Assembly: GCA_020634565.1 (NCBI GenBank)
Contig: JACKBN010000004.1
Span: 496,001-560,000 of the forward strand
DNA from: Ardenticatenaceae bacterium
GTDB lineage: Bacteria > Chloroflexota > Anaerolineae > Promineifilales > Promineifilaceae
Length of the DNA: 64,000 nucleotides
Direction: 5' to 3'
The stretch's first letter is position 1. Each line of letters opens with the position of its first letter. Position numbers and translations under genes: made by a program. The notes beneath the pieces were generated by a model, which saw only the letters and a program-made list of their open reading frames with translations, was not told the DNA's origin and made no database searches. Positions 44,477 to 53,474 of the stretch are shown here, piece after piece.

Positions 44477-45012
44477 CGCCCGCTGGTGCGTTCTGTCAGG
44501 CTGGTTTGCAGCGTGGCCAGATGCGCCTGCATCGTCGCCAGCGGCGGGTCACTGATTTGCGCCTCTGCTGGCAGGCTGGCCTCTTTGGCCACATACGCCT
44601 CCAAAAAATCCAGCTTTTGCCGCTGGGTCGCGGGCTTGCGCACCCGCACGCCGTTCTGGTCCATCACCGTATCCAGCCCCCACTGCTCCAGCAGGGCCAA
44701 CTGGTTAAAATGGTTCAGCTTAAGCTGCAAATACGCCTTGTCGATGAGCGGCTGCAAGGCCGCATAGGTTTGCTGCACCAGCTCTCCCGCCGAGGCGCGC
44801 CCCTGCTCGCCGCTGCGGGCGGCGGCAATGGCGGCTTTGGCTTCGGTGAGGGCAGTTTGTACGGCCGTTACCGGAATATCCTTAAGCTGTGCCTCTGCCG
44901 GCAAGCTGCCTTCGTAAGCCACATACGCCTCACCCAGCGCCACAATGGCGCGGTAAGATTCAGGCCAGCGCACCGAAAGCGAACTGGTGGGATCAAGTCT
45001 TATACTTAACAT
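44269..45012 (-). CDS. Uncharacterised 247-residue helical protein
   Basis: ATG 45012 follows GGAGG by 5 bases (TTGGAGGACCC). The protein is mostly helical, with a repeated phrase: YRAIVALGEAYVAYEGSLPAEAQLKDIPVTAVQTAL near the start and KLDFLEAYVAKEASLPAEAQISDPPLATMQAHL in the middle. That marks two copies of an 'AYVAxEASLPAEAQ' unit. The C-terminal part is more globular (MHVEVRDTAVANLLHWLKL, GVLKSELQLWGFSVTG). No function or family is recognised. The last 69 codons are duplicated at 41110-41317. Confidence 0.75.
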   Translation of the reverse strand: MLSIRLDPTSSLSVRWPESYRAIVALGEAYVAYEGSLPAEAQLKDIPVTAVQTALTEAKAAIAAARSGEQGRASAGELVQQTYAALQPLIDKAYLQLKLNHFNQLALLEQWGLDTVMDQNGVRVRKPATQRQKLDFLEAYVAKEASLPAEAQISDPPLATMQAHLATLQTSLTERTSGRDRREMHVEVRDTAVANLLHWLKLAAMMRVGVTFGGVLKSELQLWGFSVTGRVSNGNGTREEEPVLVEV

Positions 45013-45197
45013 GGGTCCTCCAAGTAGATTGTTGGCTGCCAAAAATTGGGTTTTTCGGCAAGAGATAAAAACGATTGAGGTCAGCATACCCGAAGGAGAT
45101 AAAGGGGGAAAATGGTTCTCTGGTCCTAAGAATATTCCGGGGGGAATTTTCGGTTTTACCAGACCATAGGCGCTAGAAACCACCACAAACATGACCC

Positions 45198-45505
45198 GCT
45201 ACCAGATTAACCTAAAAATTCCCAAACAGAGGCGTTCTGCTACGAGAAAGGGTCAAAAATTTCCAAAAGAGGACGTTCTGCTACCAGATAGAGCCTAAAT
45301 ATTTTTTACGAACCCATTCCATTACCAGACAGCCCCGAAAAATTTTCTACGGGGTCATTCTGGTAGCCGGAAGGCGCTAAAAATTTTTTTCAGACGCATT
45401 CTGGTACCAGACAGGGCCAAAAATTTGCAAACAGACTCGTTCTGGTAGCAGACAAAGCTAAAAAATTTTCTACGAGGTGTTCCTGGTACGGGGGAGAGGG
45501 AAAAT
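45198..45505. repeat. 41-bp tandem repeat array with palindromic boundaries
   Basis: Seven consecutive units of exactly 41 bp start at 45198, 45239, 45280, 45321, 45362, 45403 and 45444, with a partial eighth at 45485. Each carries GCTACCAGAY- or GGTACCAGAC-like start, a central AAAAATTT tract and a GTTCT or ATTCT end. Across unit boundaries the consensus TTCTGGTACCAGA is a palindrome. Units differ at many positions. The 838-bp gap 45013-45850 holds only this array and a dispersed repeat. Confidence 0.9.
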
Positions 45506-45640
45506 TAGGGTAAGAGACAGGCATCGTTAACCGGGAAAAACCAGCGATGTACCAGGTGGATTGCCTTATTTAGTGGGTGAAATTAACCAGACTTGTTAGG
45601 TTTTTGGTGGTAAAGGGGTGTGGGGGATGGAAACGGCCGT

Positions 45641-45710
45641 ACGCCAGTTAGGCGACAGGAAGATATTGTAGAGGTTTCGAACAGCCCAAACAGTTACCGC
45701 TGAACCCAGC
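45641..45710. repeat. Dispersed ACGCCAGTTAGG repeat, copy 2
   Basis: ACGCCAGTTAGGCGACAGGA, then GCCCAAACAGTTACCGCTGA, in the same order as 40180-40250. It is immediately preceded by an ACGGCCGT palindrome, the last one before the motif-free block to the right. Confidence 0.55.
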
Positions 45711-45850
45711 AAACTATTTCGGCGGGTTAAGCGGCGAGGCCAGATACCTGTCCAGCCTGCCGTAAAAGTTCCCTAAAAATCAAAGGTTCTAATGTTTGCT
45801 TCAGGTGTATTTCACTTTGGCTATAAGGTGATAATTAGACGTGTTCAATA

Positions 45851-47428
45851 TTAAGGACATGCCGATGACTTTGATGCTATCTGTATGCCATCATCCATAA
45901 TCCAACCCTCCCTTCCTCCAACTGCTATTCGATACCATCTGAATTGCCGACCTGCCCAACTCTCGACTGTTTCTCCCAAAGAAATATAAGTGCCTTTACT
46001 TACATCAGCAATTCTTAGACTATCCGGGCTCGGTTCTTCCTTAAGCTCAGCAAAAGCGAAAGTGATCGTTAAGGTGCACCTATTATCAATAGGAGCAGGT
46101 GTTTTTGTTGGAGTTGGTTCAACGGTTGATGTTATGATGTCGTCAGAGGTAGCAGTGGGAGTGGAAGTTGGCTCTGAACCACCACCGCCACCTCGTGGAA
46201 AAAGAATATATAGTCCAAGTAATATTATTGGGACAAGCAAGAGTAGAGGTAAGTATTTTCTTCGTTCAGAAACATTTTGTTTTGCAGGCTTCTCTTTATT
46301 GTCATTTGTAGTGCGAACTGGTTGAGTCGGAACTTTTACACGTTGAGCTAAATTAGGAAAGTACTCAGCCGTTGGATTTGGAGATTTACTTACTTTCTGG
46401 CATATAAAGCCCAAGAGCCTGATCTTTGAATCAACTTCATGGTCATTTTTGGGTGTATTTATTCGACCGATTAGAAGTTCAGACGTATATGCTGCCAGAC
46501 TTCCTGTGGGTTTGTCACCTCCATCAGAAAGAACACGGCCATTTTCCCTGAATTTCCAAAAAGGTTGAGTCAAAGCAGTGGGATCAAACCAAGGTCGATG
46601 TATCTTTACTTTAGCTATCTCGATCGATGTTGTTGGTTGTGGTTCTACATCAAAAAACTTACGAAACCAATGCCTTAATATTGCATTATCGTTTTGGTCA
46701 TCTACGTTTATGCTAATTGAAAACCAGAATAATTGCTTGCCCGCTTGATAAAAATCAGGGGGCAGAAATGCAGTTTGATAATAAACTCTAATACCAGTTG
46801 CTCGCCGTGATTTTTTAAGATTATCCTGTAGTTTGCTCCAGTAAATTATGGGAGCTTGTTTCGATAATTGCTCAATCGTTGCATAGGCCTCATCAACTTC
46901 TTCCTTTCTGCCGTCCGCTAACCATTTACGCTCAATGGATTCCAATTGAGAATCAACTCTTTCTAATTCTGCTGAAAATGAGTTCATCTGTTCTTCAGAA
47001 TCTGCTCTCTGAAGTTCAACCTTAATTCTGGCATGTTCGGTTTGTAAATCTTTAAACTTGTGTTGATACTCTTCATATAACTTCTCATTCCTTTCAATAA
47101 ACAATTGTGCTTTGAGGAGTTTGTTTTCTTCATTTAATGTTCGTTTTCGATCACCAATTTGGGCGTTTTCTAAAGTAGCTCTATAAACATCCCATAATAA
47201 AGTGTCTTCAGAACTCCATATGCTTGTAATTCGAGGAATGTAGTTAGCTTGAGTTATCAGGTCAGCTTCAGCAAGTTGTCGTTCCTGGTAAGAACCATGA
47301 TTTAATTCTAAATTGGGGTCAAGGGGTTGTGGGGCATCATAAAGAGTTATAAAGCGATTTCCACTTTGAAGCTCACTTTTAAAAACTTCGACCACTTTCT
47401 TATAGAATTCTTTAAAAAAATCATTCAT
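45851..47428 (-). CDS. Uncharacterised membrane-anchored protein with SH3-like C-terminus, paralogue of next gene
   Basis: In this 525-residue protein an N-terminal helical and coiled-coil region (about 90-190, LNEENKLLKAQLFIERNEKL) is followed by a domain shared with the upstream gene (HRPWFDPTALTQPFWKFREN, LSDGGDKPTGSLAAYTSELL, IRLLGFICQKVSKSPNP). Then come one membrane helix (about 395-415, YLPLLLLVPIILLGLYILFP), a Thr/Pro-rich linker and a C-terminal SH3-like domain (LKEEPSPDSLRIADVSKGTY, RWYRIAVGGREGWI). The SH3-like part would lie outside the cell. It is AT-rich with no ACGGCCGT copy. Function is unknown. Confidence 0.75.
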   Translation of the reverse strand: MNDFFKEFYKKVVEVFKSELQSGNRFITLYDAPQPLDPNLELNHGSYQERQLAEADLITQANYIPRITSIWSSEDTLLWDVYRATLENAQIGDRKRTLNEENKLLKAQLFIERNEKLYEEYQHKFKDLQTEHARIKVELQRADSEEQMNSFSAELERVDSQLESIERKWLADGRKEEVDEAYATIEQLSKQAPIIYWSKLQDNLKKSRRATGIRVYYQTAFLPPDFYQAGKQLFWFSISINVDDQNDNAILRHWFRKFFDVEPQPTTSIEIAKVKIHRPWFDPTALTQPFWKFRENGRVLSDGGDKPTGSLAAYTSELLIGRINTPKNDHEVDSKIRLLGFICQKVSKSPNPTAEYFPNLAQRVKVPTQPVRTTNDNKEKPAKQNVSERRKYLPLLLLVPIILLGLYILFPRGGGGGSEPTSTPTATSDDIITSTVEPTPTKTPAPIDNRCTLTITFAFAELKEEPSPDSLRIADVSKGTYISLGETVESWAGRQFRWYRIAVGGREGWIMDDGIQIASKSSACP

Positions 47429-47616
47429 TGAATGTTCCTCTTACAACAATTACCCATGCAATATTTATGATGGCTATTCTAATACCGTCACTTTCTAATA
47501 AACGAGGAGTGAGCATTCTCAAATGCGAACAAGTCAGCCAAGACGCATCGGAGAATTCTTGCTCTTCACCCCTCAAAGTCACAAAGTTAAGGTATTAGAA
47601 CGCCAAAGTTTTTGCA

Positions 47617-49104
47617 TCATGCCCATTCCTTTACTTCTGGAGATGGGTTGGGTAGTTTTGGAAGTAGTTTGCACTTAAAGCCGATCAATTGCATACCTGA
47701 AACTTTAAGCCCTTCTTCTGTGATTTCACTAGTGAACTCTTTAGTTTCTTTACCATTGGAATACGAGCCGCTTCCAACACGAAATGGGCCAATCGACACG
47801 CTAAGCTTTGCCGAAATATCACGTCGAAACTCGCTAGTTTTGTCATGAAGTTCCTTGAAATCGACAACAACATTTCGAACAAATATCGCGGTTGTTGGAT
47901 AGGCGATCATTGAGCCGCTTGGTGGAGTATTACCATCTGATAACGTTTCTGTTAAATTTGTTAAATTCGGCATATCTGGCTTGAACCGCCAGGCATTACC
48001 TAATAGAAATTCGGGTGAAAGCCATGGACGAGCGATCATAGCTTCAGCGATTTCAAACTTAATAGAAAAGTCAGTCATATCAACTTCTTTCGTGTAACGC
48101 TCAGTCTCACCAGACACACTGGGCTTAGCAAAAAAGCTGTAAATTGGAATTTTAACACTTCCTTCCCAAGCATTTGTCTTCTTCTCTGAAAATTTTCTTG
48201 TTTGAATGTATTTAAATGAATGCTCCTGCCAACCATCTGAGAAAGGTAGTGTGGATGGAATTAATGATGTCCAGTAGAAAACATGGCCATTTACTGGGTC
48301 AGTGACTTTGGCTCTCTTCATATTTTCAATAAGATTATCTTTCCATAATTTGAGACTACGTCGCGTCATTTGATCAATTGCAGCCCAAAGCTCTTCTACC
48401 TGGTACCTATACCCATTAGCAACCCATTTTTTAAGAGCGGCATTCAAGTTATCACGATAGTCTTCTTCATTCAGTGCCCAATCAATAATCGCCTCGGCAT
48501 CCTCAGCAACTAAAGCATTTATCTGTTTTCTGGTATAAAGTCGCTTGGCATCTTGATACTCTGATTTGTAAGTCTGATAAGCTTTCACGATTTCACTATC
48601 ATCGAGTACCTCGATTTCCTCTCCAGATGTGAGATTTTTCTGTATTTTTGTTTCTGTTAATAAACTTTGCCAGCTTTTTAGGTCTTCTTTTTCATCGTCT
48701 GATAAATCTCCTCCTGCTACCTCACTATAGTTCAGCACATTTTGATAAATGCTTACAATAGAGGAACCATCTTGGTTAAAAGCTGTATTATCAAACATTT
48801 GTTTTTGCCCTGATTCATCATAAATGCCACTAGGATCAGGTACAAAATTAACTAGCCGGGACCATTCAGCAGCTCTCAAATATCTCTGGCGAACTGCTTC
48901 GCCTTCCCCTTTCCCAGCTCCAAAACCTCGCGTTGCAAATAAGAAATCTTCTTTTACAAACGGAAGACCGGGTTGACACCAAGCAATAAATCGGTCGTCG
49001 GGAAGGGCTTCTGCTCCATCTCTATCATCAGGCAATGCTGTCAGCGATTCATACAAGTTTGCCAAAAATGCACGGGTGATTTGTTCTTTCTTGAATTCAG
49101 CCAT
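47617..49104 (-). CDS. Uncharacterised protein, paralogue of the 45851-47428 product
   Basis: The 495-residue protein, without signal or membrane segment, has a helical N-terminal half and a C-terminal domain matching the neighbour: ARPWLSPEFLLGNAWRF, LSDGNTPPSGSMIAYPTTAI, SIGPFRVGSGSYSN and MQLIGFKCKLLPKLPNPSP. The neighbour keeps RPW-, LSDG-, GSxxAY- and LxGF- in the same order, so the two share a domain of unknown function. The gene lies 66 bp after the peptidoglycan-binding gene and 188 bp before the second paralogue, which suggests one operon. No catalytic motif is recognised. Confidence 0.75.
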   Translation of the reverse strand: MAEFKKEQITRAFLANLYESLTALPDDRDGAEALPDDRFIAWCQPGLPFVKEDFLFATRGFGAGKGEGEAVRQRYLRAAEWSRLVNFVPDPSGIYDESGQKQMFDNTAFNQDGSSIVSIYQNVLNYSEVAGGDLSDDEKEDLKSWQSLLTETKIQKNLTSGEEIEVLDDSEIVKAYQTYKSEYQDAKRLYTRKQINALVAEDAEAIIDWALNEEDYRDNLNAALKKWVANGYRYQVEELWAAIDQMTRRSLKLWKDNLIENMKRAKVTDPVNGHVFYWTSLIPSTLPFSDGWQEHSFKYIQTRKFSEKKTNAWEGSVKIPIYSFFAKPSVSGETERYTKEVDMTDFSIKFEIAEAMIARPWLSPEFLLGNAWRFKPDMPNLTNLTETLSDGNTPPSGSMIAYPTTAIFVRNVVVDFKELHDKTSEFRRDISAKLSVSIGPFRVGSGSYSNGKETKEFTSEITEEGLKVSGMQLIGFKCKLLPKLPNPSPEVKEWA

Positions 49105-49170
49105 TTTTGTTTCTCCTTTAAATTTGTTTTGTTGATATGAAACCTTTCTTAAAACACGAGCGAACTAACC

Positions 49171-50016
49171 TTAAATCTCAAATATCTCATGTTGGCGTAA
49201 TTTAATTACCGCAAAGATTCGTTTCTGTCTGCCTGAGCGAATGACGAATCCATTATCATTTAATTCAAGAAATCTCTGACCGACCGTATTTTTAATATTG
49301 CCACCAACGATTGTGATCTGATTCGCGTTAATTGCTGTCACAATATCACAGTGAGTCATCTTGAAGCCTTCTTCAATATTTTCATAAGTTGCATTGCTTC
49401 CCCCTCGGCTTGAGCAAATAAGATCACCAACTTCTATCGCAACTTGATCAATAGGGAATGCCCAGAAAGGGTTTTCTGTGTTGCCTTGTTCTCTATTTCG
49501 TTTTGCATCTGCAATATATTTTTGATGCGCTTTTGCATATCGAAACTTATCTCGTCCTCCTGCTTTGCGTATGATGTAAGAGATAAATACTGCGCTCCAA
49601 GGATGTTTTTTTTGCCAATCCGCATTTTGGAGTTGTTCTTCAGTTACATCTTCATTTACTCCAATACGATAGTATCTTTTTAGTATCGATGAAATTTCAG
49701 GATCAGTTTCGCGTTTCGTTTTGCCATCGTGCCAATGCTGACACTCTTCAGTAGCAATTCTGGCGATTTCAGACTTTACAAGAGCCCAATTAATATCTAT
49801 TTCTTCTTTTAGCATGTCCATTAATTCAAGGGCAGTTAATGTTTTTGGACCGACGATACCATCTACATCTAGTTCATTCTCTCTTTGAAATTCAATCACC
49901 GCTTGATGTGTTTGATCGCCAAATATTCCATCAACTTGTATAGGGAAACCGAACTTAACAAGTGCATTCTGTATTCTTATAATTTGCTCCCCGCGATCTC
50001 CTTTACGAGCATACAT
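49171..50016 (-). CDS. Peptidoglycan-binding protein with DUF2272 (CHAP-like) domain
   Basis: In this 281-residue protein, residues 1-70 are a PG_binding_1 domain (GDRGEQIIRIQNALVKFGFP, VDGIFGDQTHQAVIEFQREN, DGIVGPKTLTALE). Residues about 95-270 fit DUF2272, a cell-wall amidase/peptidase-like fold (KKHPWSAVFISYIIRKAGG, AHQKYIADAK, VEVGDLICSSR-like AIEVGDLICSSRGG, MTHCDIVTAINANQITIVGGN). No signal peptide is present, so export would need a holin, lysis or a dedicated machine. It is the first gene of the AT-rich block followed by two paralogous unknown genes. Confidence 0.85.
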   Translation of the reverse strand: MYARKGDRGEQIIRIQNALVKFGFPIQVDGIFGDQTHQAVIEFQRENELDVDGIVGPKTLTALELMDMLKEEIDINWALVKSEIARIATEECQHWHDGKTKRETDPEISSILKRYYRIGVNEDVTEEQLQNADWQKKHPWSAVFISYIIRKAGGRDKFRYAKAHQKYIADAKRNREQGNTENPFWAFPIDQVAIEVGDLICSSRGGSNATYENIEEGFKMTHCDIVTAINANQITIVGGNIKNTVGQRFLELNDNGFVIRSGRQKRIFAVIKLRQHEIFEI

Positions 50017-50297
50017 TTTTTATCACTCCAAAGTATTGTTATGTTTAAACGTCACTTTGTCCGCTGTTCAGTTGCTTGGGCTGTGCGTGCGCTTACTTTT
50101 GCGTGAGAGCTTTAAGCAGGCGATAGGGTGACCTTTTGGTTTGTAGAGCCGCTTTTCAAGAATGTTAGTTGGCAATCGTTTGCTAAACCGTTTGTTCGCC
50201 ACCCAAATCAACACATGCTTTGACTAGGAGAACAGTAAAAATAAAGTCCATTGAGAAAAATCTGCGTAATCTGTGCAATCTGTGGATAATTGCAAGC
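50017..50297. other. 281-bp intergenic region with dispersed repeat
   Basis: The gap holds a CTGCGTAATCTGTGCAATCT repeat (50243-50292) related to 8727 and 59676. It marks the edge of the AT-rich block: the next gene is GC-rich and dense in ACGGCCGT. No promoter could be placed with confidence. Confidence 0.5.
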
Positions 50298-53231
50298 ATG
50301 TGTGCTTTACGAATACGTTTGATTGCTCTGTTACTGACGGTTTCTCTGCTACTACTTGGCTGCGATGGATTTGGGCAGGCGACGCCGCTGCCCACGGCCG
50401 TTTCCCTCCTCCCCACCTCTCCATCCATCGTTAACCCACCCACGCCCGCGCTGCCCAGCGCCACGCCGCCGCCTACCAGCGCCCCGCTGCCCACCGCCAC
50501 CTACGACGCCACTCTGGATGACTGGACCATCCTCGTCTACATGGATGCAGACAACAACCTGGAGCTGCCCGGGCTGCTGGACCTCAACGAGATGGAAGCG
50601 GCGGGCAGCAGCGAACAGGTCAACGTCATCGTGCAGATAGACCGGGCCCTGGGCGAAACCGCCAGCGACGGCGACTGGTCCGACACCCGCCGCTACCGCA
50701 TCCTGGGCGACGATGACCGCAACCTGCTCAACTCCGAGCCGCTGCAAAGCCTGGGCGAGCAAAACATGGGCGATCCCAACGTCCTGGCGGAGTTCATCAG
50801 CTGGGGCATCCAAAGCTTCCCCGCCAACCGGTACGCCCTCATCCTCTGGGACCACGGCGCAGGCTGGAGCGGCATCGCCTACGACGGCGACGCGCCCACC
50901 TTCGATAACGGCGACCACATCAGCCTGCCCGATTTGCAGGGCGCACTGGAACAAGGTCTGGCCGAGGCGGGTGTGCCCACGCTCGACGTCATCGGCTTCG
51001 ATGCCTGCCTGATGGGGCAGCTCGACGTGTTCCAGGCGGTACGGCCGTTCACCCGCTACGCCGTCGGTTCCGAAGAGCTCACCCCCGGACAGGGCTGGGA
51101 TTACGAAGCGCTGCTGCGCACCCTCTACGCCAATTCGGATGTAGACGGCCATTCCCTGGCCACCAGCATGGTCAACGAGTTTCTTAACTTTTATACGGCC
51201 GTACAGCCCGACGATTTTGTCACCATGTCCGCCGTCGATTTAAGCCAGCTTGGCGACCTCACATTGGCGGTGGAGCAGTTGGCCAATGCCCTCAGCGTCG
51301 AACCTGCTTTCGTCGCCAGCGCCGTGGGCGATGCCCGCAGCGGTGCCGCCACCTTCGCCCGCGTCTACCCGGACAGCTTCGAGGCATATGCGTCGATTGA
51401 CCTGCACCATTTCGCCTCGATTCTGGCCCAGCGCAGCCCGGATACGGCCGTCGTTACCGCCGCCAATGCCGTCATGGCGGCAGTTAACACGGCTGTTATT
51501 GCCAACGGTACGGGTGCCGGGCTCAAAACGAGTCAGGGCGTGGCGATTTACTTCCCCCGGAACGGCCGTTACTACAACACCGATTACAGCACAACCACCC
51601 AACTCGCCGCCTGGGATGCCTTCTTGCAAACCTACCACGCCGTCGGCCAGGCGGAACTGCCCCCGCCTGCCGTCAATCTTAGCGCGGCGCAAGCCCCCGT
51701 GGCCGGGCTGCAAAATCCCGCCTTCATCAACTTCCAGGTGATTGGCCGCGACGTGGAGAACGTGGCCCTCATTGCCGGACGCTACTTGGAAGACGGCCGT
51801 CAGCTCCTGCTGGAATACGACAACCTCAATCCCGAACCCACTTTCCTGCCCGACGGCAGTGAAATCATCGAATGGCGCGACGGTGTGCACGATGACTTCT
51901 TCGTTTGGGACACAGAAGTAACCTACCTGTACGACAGCTTCGACAACGGCGACTTTGTGGTGATGTGGCCCACCGAACCGGGCAGCACCCTGTTTACCGT
52001 TCAGGGCCGCTACCGCCGCACCGACGGCGACAGCTTCGTCGATGCCAACCTCGTCTTCGACCACCGCACCGCCAGCCTGACCCGCGTCTGGACGGTACAG
52101 TCCGACGCCACCGGTGCCCCCGCCGAACTAGTGCCCCAGCCCGGCGACGAGTTCCAGCTCTACACGCTCTATTACACCGACGCGGGCGTGCAGCGTGAAC
52201 CGGGCCCCAGCCTCTACTTTGATGATGCACGCCAGCTTTATTTTGAGTGGGAACCATTGCCTGGCGGCTCGCACTTTTTTGGTTTTCAAGCGGAAAATGT
52301 GGCGGGAGAAACGGCCGTGTCCTTCATCGATCTCACCGTAGACAACAGCGTCTTCACCCCCGGCTACGAAGCGTACCTCGACCCCTATCTCGGCTTCCAG
52401 TTCTTATACCCCGAAGCCTGGTTCCATCCCCGCTACCAGGATACCCTCCTCTACACCAGCCAACAGCAGGGCAGCACCCAGTTTCAGGTCACCATTTATC
52501 CCAACCTGGCTGAGTCGATCACGCCCGAATCGCTTAAAACGCAAACCCTCCAGCAGTTTGGCGCGGTCGATATCTTGTTTGAGAATGAAGTATTGGTGGC
52601 TGGTCAACCCGGCCTGCGCACGGCCTACGGCTACAACAAGCCAGAACAAGGCGAGCGCACCGGCATCTTCCTCACCTTTGTCCACAACGGCACCGGCTTT
52701 GTCGTCGATGTGGATGGCCTCTCCAGCGACGAAGCGACCACCCAAGCCGTTGTGCAAACCCTCGCCGACAGTTGGGCCTACCGCGACGTCGGCATCGGCC
52801 TCCAGCCCGGTCGCTGGCCGATTGCCACGCTGGACGGGTTCACCGTGGCGCAGCCCGCTACCTTTGCTTACCAGCAAGTAGGCAGCTGGGAATGGTTTGG
52901 CGCGGGCGAGACCACGTTCGTGGCCCTGCGCACTGAACCAACAACGCTGGATACCGTTGGCGTCGTCAACACCCTCGTCCGCGACGCAGGCGCCAATGTG
53001 CAGAACTTCGCAGTGGGCGAGCCATATGAATTTCCCCTGGGCGGATTGGTTTGGCTGCGGGTGGACTTCAGCTACGACAACGCGGACGAAGGCACCGTCT
53101 GGGGCTTCCTCATGGCCCGTGTAGAAGACGGGCAAGACATCGTCGCCTGGGCCGAAGCGCCATCCGACCAGTACAACCAGCTAGAAAGCACCGTCTTCCT
53201 CACCATGATCGCCGACCTCACCTTGCGCTAA
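50298..53231 (+). CDS. Clostripain-family (C11) cysteine peptidase lipoprotein
   Basis: The 977-residue protein has a lipoprotein signal (LIALLLTVSLLLLGC). A Pro/Thr-rich linker is followed by the C11 domain: WTILVYMDADNNLELPGLLDLNEM, catalytic His186 in LILWDHGAGW and Cys237 in VIGFDACLMGQ. The remaining roughly 550 residues form beta-rich domains with no clear name (SFIDLTVDNSVFTPGYEAYLDPYLGFQFLYPEAWF). C11 enzymes cut after Arg or Lys. It should act outside the cell, tethered to the membrane. Start ATG 50298 directly precedes the signal peptide; the upstream open frame to 50220 is repeat DNA. It is very GC-rich compared with the preceding block. Confidence 0.9.
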   Translation: MCALRIRLIALLLTVSLLLLGCDGFGQATPLPTAVSLLPTSPSIVNPPTPALPSATPPPTSAPLPTATYDATLDDWTILVYMDADNNLELPGLLDLNEMEAAGSSEQVNVIVQIDRALGETASDGDWSDTRRYRILGDDDRNLLNSEPLQSLGEQNMGDPNVLAEFISWGIQSFPANRYALILWDHGAGWSGIAYDGDAPTFDNGDHISLPDLQGALEQGLAEAGVPTLDVIGFDACLMGQLDVFQAVRPFTRYAVGSEELTPGQGWDYEALLRTLYANSDVDGHSLATSMVNEFLNFYTAVQPDDFVTMSAVDLSQLGDLTLAVEQLANALSVEPAFVASAVGDARSGAATFARVYPDSFEAYASIDLHHFASILAQRSPDTAVVTAANAVMAAVNTAVIANGTGAGLKTSQGVAIYFPRNGRYYNTDYSTTTQLAAWDAFLQTYHAVGQAELPPPAVNLSAAQAPVAGLQNPAFINFQVIGRDVENVALIAGRYLEDGRQLLLEYDNLNPEPTFLPDGSEIIEWRDGVHDDFFVWDTEVTYLYDSFDNGDFVVMWPTEPGSTLFTVQGRYRRTDGDSFVDANLVFDHRTASLTRVWTVQSDATGAPAELVPQPGDEFQLYTLYYTDAGVQREPGPSLYFDDARQLYFEWEPLPGGSHFFGFQAENVAGETAVSFIDLTVDNSVFTPGYEAYLDPYLGFQFLYPEAWFHPRYQDTLLYTSQQQGSTQFQVTIYPNLAESITPESLKTQTLQQFGAVDILFENEVLVAGQPGLRTAYGYNKPEQGERTGIFLTFVHNGTGFVVDVDGLSSDEATTQAVVQTLADSWAYRDVGIGLQPGRWPIATLDGFTVAQPATFAYQQVGSWEWFGAGETTFVALRTEPTTLDTVGVVNTLVRDAGANVQNFAVGEPYEFPLGGLVWLRVDFSYDNADEGTVWGFLMARVEDGQDIVAWAEAPSDQYNQLESTVFLTMIADLTLR

Positions 53232-53241
53232 AACTCCCAAT

Positions 53242-53323
53242 TGTCATTCCGAACGAAGTCTTCGGAGTGAGGAATCTTTCTACTGGCAAAGGTGAAAGAT
53301 TCCTCGGGGACCGCGGAATGACA
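53242..53323. repeat. Nested hairpin repeat TGTCATTCCGA, copy 1
   Basis: Outer arms TGTCATTCCG and CGGAATGACA, inner arms GAGGAATCTTTC and GAAAGATTCCTC. It is the same repeat as 53385-53458 and 53772-53845, with a small insertion CTTCGGA in the left arm. Confidence 0.85.
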
Positions 53324-53384
53324 ATGACAGGGTAGTTTACAGGCTCCGGCTAAGCTATCGTAATAACAAAAAACGCGCTTCATT

Positions 53385-53458
53385 GTCATTCAGAACGAAG
53401 TGAGGAATCCTGCTAATAGCAAAGATGAAGGATTCCTCGGAGGACCTCGGAATGACAC
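53385..53458. repeat. Nested hairpin repeat TGTCATTCCGA, copy 2 (left of GIY-YIG gene)
   Basis: This is about 74 bp with outer arms TGTCATTCAGA/TCGGAATGACA and inner arms GAGGAATCC/GGATTCCTC. It ends 16 bp before the GIY-YIG start codon. Confidence 0.85.
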
Positions 53459-53474
53459 TTGGAGGGAATTTAGG

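Noticed and set aside
45198..45505. CRISPR array
   Set aside because: The period is constant at 41 bp, but there is no division into an identical repeat and unrelated spacers; all positions drift alike, and no cas gene is near.
42718..50016. Prophage or tailocin
   Set aside because: Apart from a peptidoglycan-binding/DUF2272 protein there is no capsid, tail, portal, terminase, integrase or holin signature.
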